14,398 nt of DNA, taken from contig JBJOPY010000073.1 in the NCBI GenBank assembly GCA_046050405.1, positions 1 through 14,398 of the forward strand, written 5' to 3'. The position numbers and the translations under genes were made by a program. Each line of letters begins with the position of its first letter. Positions within the stretch are counted from its first letter, which is position 1. Below the pieces are notes generated by a model. That model had not been told where the DNA came from. It searched no databases and saw only the letters and a list, made by a program, of their open reading frames with translations. This document shows positions 1 to 6,309 of this stretch, piece by piece. This DNA comes from JADKCL01 sp046050405. GTDB taxonomy: Bacteria > Bacteroidota > Bacteroidia > J057 > JADKCL01.

Positions 1-2
1 CT

Positions 3-143
3 ACGATCCTCTTCCTCGGGGTCACAGTCTTCGTGTTCGGGGCCGTTGTCCAGGGGCTCGTGGTGGGTCTGCGCGGCATCCGCCACCCGCACTACACCAG
101 CGTCTCAAGTATTCTGGTGCACCTGACTGGATTAAAAATTTAG
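3..143 (+). CDS. C-terminal fragment of an unidentified GC-rich membrane protein (partial, possibly foreign)
   Basis: The reading frame is open from the left edge and ends at a TAG at 141-143. The first ~34 codons have G or C in about nine of ten third positions by hand count, far above the genes to the right. They encode a hydrophobic stretch of about 23 residues (starting TILFLGVTVFVFG) followed by a basic stretch (GLRGIRHPHY), as at the end of a membrane protein. From about base 105 the composition becomes AT-rich and the frame loses protein character, so only the first ~100 bases are probably genuine coding sequence. The family is not recognisable from 34 residues. It may come from another genome joined by misassembly or by recombination. 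The competing frame 2 is also open here, but its translation is arginine/proline-rich and does not look like a protein. Confidence 0.3.
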   Translation, partial: TILFLGVTVFVFGAVVQGLVVGLRGIRHPHYTSVSSILVHLTGLKI

Positions 144-154
144 CTTTATTATTA

Positions 155-1036
155 ATGGAGGGCATGTCCTCTGAATATTCCCCGTCAACTTCCGATGAAT
201 CCACTGAAAATCGTTTAAAGGATCCCGAACGCAAACTCGCTTCATTTCTTCAGCTCGATGGCAAAGCGAGAAAAAAGGAAAGAAATAGGCTTGCCTTAAA
301 GTATAAACCGCTTGCACCACTGAATGAACCCCTATACATTCCAGCGGAAAGGATCTTCATCTCGATGGTCGGAAGCTCCATCATGGGTTTGCTGAACAAC
401 GACGTGGCAATCGCCAAATGTGTGAAGGATTTCGGTGCAAAATTTGAAAAGGCCAGAAAAAAATTGGAAGGATTCGAGGTGGGCTTCCTTCCGATTGGCT
501 ATTCCTTTGAAGGCAATCAAAACATCATCCTGCTTAAAGGCAAGGAAAAAATCCTTTTGGAAAAAACTTCCAGTGGCATTCAGTCCATCGTTCCATTGAT
601 GGTGGTTTTGGAGTCGCTTTGGAAGAAAAAGGAAGCCGAAGATGGGCAATTCGTTGTGATCGAAGAACCGGAAAGCAACCTCTATCCGAATACCCAAAAA
701 TCCCTCACTGAATACATCGTCCAGGTCGTCCAGGAGAGTGGCTCCAAATTATGCATCACGACCCACAGCCCGTATATCCTCACCGCCCTCGACAACCTGG
801 TCCAAGCCCACAACGCCTACCGAGCCCATCCGGAGAAAGCAGCGGACATCGAAGCCATCATCCCCAAGAGCCAATGGTTGGATTTCGACAAGGTTTCCTG
901 CTACTTCGTCGATCAGGGAACCTGCACCTCCACCCTCAACCCCGAGCTTCGGACACTCGGTTCGTCTGCCATCGATGATGCAAGCATCGAGACCGGGTTG
1001 GTATTTGATCGGCTGACCGATATCCAATTTGCATGA
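155..1036 (+). CDS. ABC/OLD-like AAA ATPase (AAA_15/AAA_21 type), N-terminal part missing
   Basis: The protein carries the C-terminal half of an SMC/ABC-type ATPase of the kind found in OLD, PARIS AriA and Septu PtuA-like defence proteins. Visible motifs, numbered from the Met at 155: the family-typical YIPAER at 61-66; a degenerate ABC signature SSGIQS at 139-144; Walker B with two acidic residues, QFVVIEEPE at 165-173; and the switch histidine in THS at 203-205. About 80 residues follow without a recognisable TOPRIM domain. No Walker A (GxxGxGKS) is present, although it should lie ~100 or more residues upstream. The frame remains open to the left edge and reads like protein from about base 105 (YSGAPDWIKN), so the ATG at 155 is probably internal and the gene is 5'-truncated. 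If 155 is bypassed, ATG 164 follows a GGAGG. The stop overlaps the next gene as ATGA, indicating translational coupling. As it stands it should not hydrolyse ATP. Confidence 0.75.
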   Translation: MEGMSSEYSPSTSDESTENRLKDPERKLASFLQLDGKARKKERNRLALKYKPLAPLNEPLYIPAERIFISMVGSSIMGLLNNDVAIAKCVKDFGAKFEKARKKLEGFEVGFLPIGYSFEGNQNIILLKGKEKILLEKTSSGIQSIVPLMVVLESLWKKKEAEDGQFVVIEEPESNLYPNTQKSLTEYIVQVVQESGSKLCITTHSPYILTALDNLVQAHNAYRAHPEKAADIEAIIPKSQWLDFDKVSCYFVDQGTCTSTLNPELRTLGSSAIDDASIETGLVFDRLTDIQFA

Positions 1037-1503
1037 GCTGTTGTTCGGATTTGCGCAAGGCTGTTTTCCCTGGGGCAGACGCCTGCTGCTTCTCCGACGG
1101 TACCGTCGTGGAGGAGAACAAACGGAAGTTCACGGTTCGGTGGGAAAGAAAGGGAAAGCGTTCCATCTGCAGAATCAAGGTGGATGGCTGCCTGGTCACC
1201 GATCCAACCCAGAAAAAGTGCGACTATGTTTTCCTGATCTGCCCGGAGCAGGAGTTCTTGTTCGTCGAGCTCAAGGGTACCGATATCAAACGCGGAATGG
1301 AGCAACTGCGGGCCACCATTGAATTTTTCCGATCGAAATCGAGCACCCCCATTCCTCAAGAGAAGATTCTGGGGTACGTGGTTTCAAGTGCTGTCCCATC
1401 ATCCAGCAACCAGGAAGTCAGGGATGCGCAGATACGTTTCAAGCAATCCACGGGGAGGGGGTTGGTCGTCCAGAACCGGCAGTGTGAACATGTGGTGAAA
1501 TGA
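1033..1503 (+). CDS. Small PD-(D/E)XK nuclease-like protein, partner of the upstream ATPase
   Basis: A 156-residue protein of no named family that I can assign. It has the layout of a minimal PD-(D/E)XK fold: a strand ending KVDGC (D51), then KKCDY (D64), then a hydrophobic strand with an acidic-x-Lys pair, FVELKG (E79, K81), and a following helix with Q91 (MEQLRATIEFF). D64, E79 and K81 are the presumed metal-binding and catalytic residues. Cysteines cluster at the N-terminus (C3, C4, C18, C19). Its ATG overlaps the ATPase stop (ATGA), so the two are co-translated. From memory, small proteins with the KVDGC...CDY...ELKG pattern often sit beside AAA ATPases, but I cannot confirm this here. 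Inferred role: nuclease effector of a two-gene, ATPase-controlled defence system. A catalytically dead structural partner is also possible. Confidence 0.65.
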   Translation: MSCCSDLRKAVFPGADACCFSDGTVVEENKRKFTVRWERKGKRSICRIKVDGCLVTDPTQKKCDYVFLICPEQEFLFVELKGTDIKRGMEQLRATIEFFRSKSSTPIPQEKILGYVVSSAVPSSSNQEVRDAQIRFKQSTGRGLVVQNRQCEHVVK

Positions 1504-1510
1504 CCGAAGC

Positions 1511-1663
1511 GAGACTGTTGCACCGTACGCCGATTTGAAGCAAAAACTACCATCTCATCGCATAACTTTACACATGAGTAGGCTTCAATTCGCTGAATTG
1601 GATGCTTCCTCTCTAAAGCAGGATGCTTTATTGACAGCTTTTTCGACTCGGTGCAACAGTCTC
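1511..1663. repeat. MITE-like element with perfect 15-bp terminal inverted repeats
   Basis: GAGACTGTTGCACCG at 1511-1525 is the exact reverse complement of CGGTGCAACAGTCTC at 1649-1663, enclosing 123 bp. The left repeat begins eight bases after the stop of the nuclease-like gene. The GACTGTTGCA core resembles insertion-sequence ends from memory, but no transposase is encoded. The interior contains a small palindrome (CAATTC-gct-GAATTG at 1586-1600) and two copies of GGATGCTT. No target-site duplication is visible (left flank CCGAAGC, right flank TTTCCAG). It is best read as a non-autonomous element or internally deleted IS. A long-range RNA hairpin is an alternative. Confidence 0.5.
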
Positions 1664-1664
1664 T

Positions 1665-1888
1665 TTCCAGTTTTCTAAACCGGATGAAATGGAAGGCCTG
1701 GAAAACCGGAGCCTGCTCAGGAAGGTGACGCGGATCGATCCTGTTACCCGGAAATGGGAAACGGGCAAGACCCCGCAAGGATGGATGTGGAAATGGTGCC
1801 GGTGCTGCTGGATTTGAAGCGGATCGAGGACGTAGGACGCTTTCGCTGGATCAGATCTTCTGCCACTTCAGGCGCAGACTGTTTGTGA
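1665..1888 (+). pseudogene. Frameshifted remnant of an unidentified gene
   Basis: Immediately right of the inverted-repeat element, one frame gives about 40 protein-like residues (FQFSKPDEMEGLENRSLL... to KWETGKTPQG, 1665 to ~1780). It then deteriorates (WMWKWCRCCWI, stop at 1815-1817). The +2-shifted frame takes over near 1781 with MDVEMVPVLLDLKRIEDVG and continues to a stop at 1886-1888, overlapping the 3' end of copA on the other strand. Two protein-like halves in different frames suggest a decayed gene whose upstream part was removed or replaced by the neighbouring element. No family is recognisable, and chance open frames cannot be ruled out. Confidence 0.28.
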
Positions 1889-4082
1889 CCACAGAGACGG
1901 AGCTCAGGGCCATGGCAGCGCCGGCGACCATGGGGTTGAGAAGGAATCCATTGAGCGGAAACAGGACGCCTGCAGCAATGGGAATGCCGATGACGTTGTA
2001 GATGAATGCCCAGAACAGGTTCTGACGGATCGTCCGGACGGTCCTGGACGACAAGGCGATGGCGTATGGGAGGCGGAGAAGGTCGGAAGAGATGATGGTC
2101 ATCTTGGCGACGTCGATGGCGATATCGGAACCTTTCCCCATGGCAATGCTCACGTCTGCTTGTACGAGGGCTTGGGAATCGTTGATCCCGTCGCCCACCA
2201 TGCCCACCACCCTGCCTTCGGATTGCAGCTGCTTCACGAAGTCGGCTTTGTCACCGGGCAAGGCCTGTGCCTTGAAATGCCGGATTCCCACTGAATCGGC
2301 AACGACTGCTGCCGTTTTCGCATTGTCACCGGTCAGCATATAGACTTCAATTCCAAGCTTCCCCAAGCGTTCCACGGCCTCCCTGGAGGTTTCCTTGACC
2401 TTGTCCGTGATCGCGATCATGGCCAGCAACCGGGTGGAGTCCGCAAACAAAATCACCGTCTTGGCTTCCGCCTCCCATGCCTCCTGCTGACGGGTAGCAT
2501 CTGGAGGAACCATGATGTCCGAGGATTCCATAAGGCTGCCGTTGCCGACAAGCCAGGATTTGCCGTATGCGCTGGCGCGAATGCCTTTTCCGGTGATGCT
2601 CTCAAACGAATCCAGCTGGATCGGTGCATGGATCCTGTCATTCAAGTGGGCTGTGACGGCCTTGGCCAAAGGATGCTCCGAGCTGGATTCCATGGCATAT
2701 AAAACCTCCTCAGAAGGGGAATCCTTCCTTCCAATCCATTGGATGTCGGTCACGACAGGTTTCCCTTCAGTAATGGTGCCGGTCTTGTCGAGAACGATCG
2801 TGTCGATCCTGTGAGCGGTTTCCAATCCCTCGGCGTCCTGGATCAGGACGCCATCTTCGGCGGCCTTTCCCACACCCACCATGATCGCTGTAGGCGTGGC
2901 AAGGCCGAGGGCGCATGGACAAGCTACCACGAGCACGGTCACCAATGCCAGCACCGCATGCGACAAGCCGTGTTCCCCCCCGAAAGCCATCCAAACCGCA
3001 GCGCTGAGCCATGCAACCACCAGGACCGCCGGCACGAAGATGCCGGCAATCTTGTCCACGAGCTTCTGCACAGGTGCCTTGCTGCCCTGGGCGGCCTGGA
3101 CCATTTGGATGATCCGCGCCAGCATCGTGTCGCGGCCCACCTTCTCGGCCCGCATTTCAAGGCTGCCGGTTTGGTTCACGGTTCCCGCAAGTACGCTGAG
3201 ACCCGCCGATTTCTCGACCGGGACCGGTTCACCGGATATCATGCTTTCATCCACGAACGAATTCCCGGATACCACCACCCCGTCCACGGGAACCTTCTCT
3301 CCGGGTTTCACGCGCAGGAGGTCTCCCAGAGCTACCTCCGCGACAGGAATGATGGTTTCTGAGCCATCTCCCAGTAACTTGGACACTGTCTTGGGTTGCA
3401 GTCCGATCAGTTTCTTGATCGCAGTGGAAGTCCCCTCCTTGGCATTTTCCTCAAGGTATTTTCCGATCAAGACAAATGCAATGATCACAGCCGAGGTCTC
3501 AAAATAGACGTGCGCCTCCAGGCCCTTGCTAGTCCAGTAAGAAGGAAGCAAGGTGACAAAAACGCTGAAGAAGTAGGCAATGCTGGTACTCAGGGCCACG
3601 AGCGTGTCCATGTTGGCACTGCCATGGCGAGCCCGTGAGAATGCATGCATGAAGAAGGGCCTGCCGAAGTAAAAAATGACCGGCGTTGCCAACACCCACA
3701 TGATGTAATTGGCATAAGGCATGTGCATGAAGACCATTCCGATCAAGACGAGGGGGATCGACAGGGTGATCGAAAGAACCGTCTGCAGGCGGAGTTGATT
3801 CAGTCTGCGAGCCTGAATGCCCTCCGCGATGGCCGTGGCCTCTTCAGGTTCATCGTTCACGACGAGGTCATAGCCGATGGCTTGCACCTGCTTGCGAAAG
3901 GCTTCAGGGCTGGTGACCTTGGGGTCAAACTCCACGGAAACCGATGCATTCGCATAATTCACGACGGCGGCGAGGATGCCCGGGACTGACCTGAGTGCGG
4001 ATTCCACACTTGTGGCGCAGCTGGCGCAGCTCATGCCGGTCACGGGCAAAGTGGATTTCCTGGATGTGGAGACTGTAGCCAT
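1851..4082 (-). CDS. copA: Copper-exporting P1B-type ATPase CopA
   Basis: This 743-residue inner-membrane pump of the P1B-1 class uses ATP to move Cu(I) out of the cytoplasm. Motifs in order: one N-terminal heavy-metal-associated domain with GMSCASC at 16-22 (C19, C22); transmembrane helices from about residue 100; the actuator loop SGEPVP at 283-288; the intramembrane ion-binding CPC at 388-390; the phosphorylated aspartate in DKTGT at 432-436; SEHP at 468-471 for nucleotide binding; TGDN at 584-587 and GDGIND at 630-635. The last two helices carry YN (695-696) and MALSS (724-728), which with CPC specify monovalent copper/silver. Length is normal for a single-HMA pump. No CopZ chaperone or copper regulator lies nearby. 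It is 110 bp downstream of the helical-protein gene on the same strand but has its own promoter-like sequence. The start is the only Met before the metal-binding motif. Confidence 0.96.
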   Translation of the reverse strand: MATVSTSRKSTLPVTGMSCASCATSVESALRSVPGILAAVVNYANASVSVEFDPKVTSPEAFRKQVQAIGYDLVVNDEPEEATAIAEGIQARRLNQLRLQTVLSITLSIPLVLIGMVFMHMPYANYIMWVLATPVIFYFGRPFFMHAFSRARHGSANMDTLVALSTSIAYFFSVFVTLLPSYWTSKGLEAHVYFETSAVIIAFVLIGKYLEENAKEGTSTAIKKLIGLQPKTVSKLLGDGSETIIPVAEVALGDLLRVKPGEKVPVDGVVVSGNSFVDESMISGEPVPVEKSAGLSVLAGTVNQTGSLEMRAEKVGRDTMLARIIQMVQAAQGSKAPVQKLVDKIAGIFVPAVLVVAWLSAAVWMAFGGEHGLSHAVLALVTVLVVACPCALGLATPTAIMVGVGKAAEDGVLIQDAEGLETAHRIDTIVLDKTGTITEGKPVVTDIQWIGRKDSPSEEVLYAMESSSEHPLAKAVTAHLNDRIHAPIQLDSFESITGKGIRASAYGKSWLVGNGSLMESSDIMVPPDATRQQEAWEAEAKTVILFADSTRLLAMIAITDKVKETSREAVERLGKLGIEVYMLTGDNAKTAAVVADSVGIRHFKAQALPGDKADFVKQLQSEGRVVGMVGDGINDSQALVQADVSIAMGKGSDIAIDVAKMTIISSDLLRLPYAIALSSRTVRTIRQNLFWAFIYNVIGIPIAAGVLFPLNGFLLNPMVAGAAMALSSVSVVTNSLRLKWQKI

Positions 4083-4086
4083 GTTG

Positions 4087-4119
4087 CAAAGGTAAATGCA
4101 TCTGGGGGAATGACTTCAA
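4087..4119 (-). promoter_or_regulatory. Predicted copA promoter (leaderless geometry)
   Basis: Reading the minus strand: TTG at 4119-4117, 22 bases, TACCTTTG at 4094-4087, four bases, then the copA ATG. TACCTTTG fits the Bacteroidota -7 consensus TAnnTTTG, and the spacing to TTG fits the range known from Flavobacterium. Transcription would start at or next to the A of the ATG. ygiQ has identical geometry. Confidence 0.45.
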
Positions 4120-4192
4120 GGACGGGGCAGAGCTTCCTTGCGGTCGGGGATTGCCTGAGGAGCCACCAGGTTCTAGGTTGTCCTTGCATGGG

Positions 4193-5743
4193 CTATCTCC
4201 TGTGTTTTACCCGAGAGTTCGGAAGACTTCTGGCTTTCGATAGGAGAAGCATGGTTTGATCGAGAAACCAGCTTTTGCTGCTGGGGTTCACGGGAGTACT
4301 GGAAACCTCGGCTTCCAATTTTTCAAGCGCGGTCAAATCCCAGGGTTTCACGTGCACCAGTTTTCGGAACAGTTTTGCTGCATTGAGGCCTAGTTCGATC
4401 TTCGACTTTCCCACACGTTTGTTCCGCTTGACATACATCTTGAACGAGTCGATAAACGAATCCATGGCTTGGAAACTCTGCGTTTCATAGTAAATGCGCA
4501 GCAGAAGGATTCTGGCATCGAAACCGAAAAAAACGTCGTCATAGTGATCGAGGACTCTGTGCAAGCATCGCTGTGCCTCCACATATTCCTGTTTGCAGTA
4601 GTGCAAAAATCCGCGGTTGAAATTTGCGGTGGTCTTGTCGGGGTCGCCTGCCACCAGGCTCTCATACTTCTGGATGACCCGGTCAGTCCACTCGAAATCC
4701 TTGCAAAGGATGCCCTGGGTGACCAATTCTTTGAACAAGGTCGCTGGTATGCATCCCTCCACTAGAAAGAGGTCTCTTTTGTCCATTTCCTTGTATATTT
4801 CAAGGGAGGCATAGTTCGTCCCTTCCTCCCCCTTGTTGCCGCGCAGGAGACAGAAATTGAGCGCGGATCGAAACAGGTACCTTGCATCTGAGATGAGCAT
4901 TTTGTCGGCGTAATGGTGCAGCTTCGCCAGGAATGACTCCAGGATGCCCGGCTCATCGGGCCTCATGTGCATTTCCAGTGATTGACGGTACAGCATGATC
5001 GCAGGCAAGGATTCTTGATCGATCGGGATGAGTTTCAGGATGGCCTCTGCGATTCTTAAATCCACCTCCCTGCCAGTGATATTTTTTGCATTGAGCATTC
5101 CTATGATGTGACGCATCGTTTGAAGCTGGAAGAATTCCCAAGCGTATTGATAGGCAGCGATGGAGCCTTCCAGCAGCCGGGTCCTGTCCTGGTGCCTTGA
5201 CTTTGCGATTTCATCTTCCGCTGAGAGGTAGTACAGGTGAAGCCTTCTGTTCTCCTCATCGAGGAAGCATTCCTGGGGCATTTCCTTTGCCCGAAGGCAG
5301 TACCTCGGGAAATATTCGTTTTCGGTGAGCATGTTCAGTTTACGGAGCCGCATTCTCGCCTGCAAGGGCTCATCGGCCTCATAGGCAGACTGCGCCATGA
5401 AATCATCCACTTTGCGCTGGAATGCGGCCCGGATGTTTTTCAGTTTGATGGGATCGAACATCTGCCCTGGATAGACCCTTTGATACACTGCTTCGTCCTC
5501 CTGTGCAGGTTGAGCCTTGACGATCGTCTCCCAATAGTATTCGAACAGCGTCCTCAGCGCAGGGCTGCGGTTGAAGTAGGGTGAATCAAGAAACAGCCGA
5601 AGCCGGTTCCAGTCCCTATCCTTGAAAAAGGACAACAACCTTCCCAGCTTTCCATCCTCGAATCCTGACTTGAGGGTGTTCGTAGTGCTTGAAGGGCTGC
5701 TTTTTTGTCGATGATTCATGCTTCCAGATTTATCCTGATCCAT
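4193..5743 (-). CDS. Bacteroidota-specific helical (TPR-like) protein with N-terminal SPYFN motif, unknown function
   Basis: About 516 residues, rich in leucine, aromatic and charged residues, with no signal peptide or membrane segment, so probably cytoplasmic. After a polar, serine-rich N-terminus the conserved core begins with a helix and FLDSPYFNRSPALRTLFEYY (about residues 52-71). I recall this pattern from large hypothetical-protein families of Saprospiraceae and relatives. The remainder is predicted to be helix pairs resembling TPR/SEL1-type solenoids, for example ANFNRGFLHYCKQEYVEAQR near residue 375. A TTG start at 5767 is possible, but it falls inside a promoter-like box (TAAAAATTG at 5773-5765, with TTG at 5799-5797), so the ATG at 5743 is preferred; ATG 5719 is the next option. 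The gene may be cotranscribed with copA (110-bp gap), though copA has its own promoter-like site. The function is unknown; a scaffold role is a guess. Confidence 0.8.
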   Translation of the reverse strand: MDQDKSGSMNHRQKSSPSSTTNTLKSGFEDGKLGRLLSFFKDRDWNRLRLFLDSPYFNRSPALRTLFEYYWETIVKAQPAQEDEAVYQRVYPGQMFDPIKLKNIRAAFQRKVDDFMAQSAYEADEPLQARMRLRKLNMLTENEYFPRYCLRAKEMPQECFLDEENRRLHLYYLSAEDEIAKSRHQDRTRLLEGSIAAYQYAWEFFQLQTMRHIIGMLNAKNITGREVDLRIAEAILKLIPIDQESLPAIMLYRQSLEMHMRPDEPGILESFLAKLHHYADKMLISDARYLFRSALNFCLLRGNKGEEGTNYASLEIYKEMDKRDLFLVEGCIPATLFKELVTQGILCKDFEWTDRVIQKYESLVAGDPDKTTANFNRGFLHYCKQEYVEAQRCLHRVLDHYDDVFFGFDARILLLRIYYETQSFQAMDSFIDSFKMYVKRNKRVGKSKIELGLNAAKLFRKLVHVKPWDLTALEKLEAEVSSTPVNPSSKSWFLDQTMLLLSKARSLPNSRVKHRR

Positions 5744-6126
5744 AAATTGAGATCCGAAAAATCGCAATTTTTATGAATATATTAAACATTCGAAGTCAAA
5801 ATCCTGAAATAATCGATTATCCGAATAGGGGAAAATGTACTCGCAACATGTCTGCAGGCCTCGGAATTTAGCTCTTGTTATACAGAAGACTCCGTGAGAG
5901 GGGTGCTTCAGATCGAAAGAGAAAAGGGAATTGACGGGAAGGAATGATAAAGGCTCTGCAAAGAAGAGCACTGTCTGTGATCGTAGGCCGTCCGTGCTGT
6001 CCTGTGCCCATGGGATCGCTTGATGGGATTGGCTACGCCTTGAATTCGAATGGGATCAGCTACCGAACCCGTTCATGCATTGGAGTGGGCTCCACCAACT
6101 AGACCAGTGGCCTGAGTGTGGCCGGG
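5744..6126. other. Divergent intergenic region, no convincing gene
   Basis: Between the start of the helical-protein gene (minus) and ygiQ (plus) lie 566 bp. The part nearest 5744-5830 is AT-rich and holds the promoter of the minus-strand gene. From about 6005 there are three copies of ATGGGATY (6010, 6023, 6050). Two of these extend to ATGGGATYRGCTAC (6023-6036 and 6050-6063, 12 of 14 identical). Small hairpins follow: TGGAG-tggg-CTCCA (6081-6094) and GGCC-7-GGCC (6109-6123). No tRNA or familiar RNA family could be recognised. Short open frames here (for example 6075-6308) look spurious. Confidence 0.4.
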
Positions 6127-6159
6127 AAGTCGCCTCTTACTGGGGGCGACTTTTCCTTT
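6127..6159 (+). terminator. Orphan intrinsic-terminator-like hairpin
   Basis: AAGTCGCC at 6127-6134 pairs perfectly with GGCGACTT at 6145-6152 around a 10-base loop, and a T-rich tract (TTTTCCTTT, 6151-6159) follows. On the plus strand it would terminate a transcript coming from the preceding ~350 bp, where no protein gene is evident. It lies ~115 bp upstream of the ygiQ promoter box, so it insulates ygiQ or ends an unrecognised small RNA. Confidence 0.5.
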
Positions 6160-6272
6160 GGGATAAATTAGACGAAGATACATGCACATTCGCCCTTCGA
6201 GGGTGTCCCTGCCGGGGAATCATCATTCCTTCGAAGCATGGCCGTGCTGAAAAATCAGCCGATTGGGTGGCC

Positions 6273-6305
6273 TTGGCAGGCTTGCAGGTTTTCTGCCTAA
6301 ATTTG
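6273..6305 (+). promoter_or_regulatory. Predicted ygiQ promoter (leaderless geometry)
   Basis: TTG at 6273-6275, 22 bases, then TAAATTTG at 6298-6305, an exact match to the Bacteroidota -7 consensus TAnnTTTG. Four bases (TGAG) separate it from the ATG at 6310, so the transcript should start at or beside the start codon. Spacing is the same as at copA. Confidence 0.5.
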
Positions 6306-6309
6306 TGAG

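Noticed and set aside
1574..1678. 33-amino-acid plus-strand frame (MSRLQFAELDASS...) inside the inverted-repeat element
   Set aside because: It is very short, runs through the right terminal repeat, and has no promoter or homology support.
1356..1778. 140-residue open frame on the minus strand across the inverted-repeat element
   Set aside because: It is antisense to the real nuclease-like gene at one end, crosses both inverted repeats, and shows no transposase motif.
6041..6070. tRNA-like T-arm sequence ATTCGAATGGG
   Set aside because: The bases flanking TTCGAAT do not pair as a T-stem, and no acceptor or anticodon arm can be built around it.
6075..6308. 77-residue plus-strand frame before ygiQ
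   Set aside because: It translates the hairpins, terminator and ygiQ promoter; the sequence is better explained as RNA/DNA structure than as protein.
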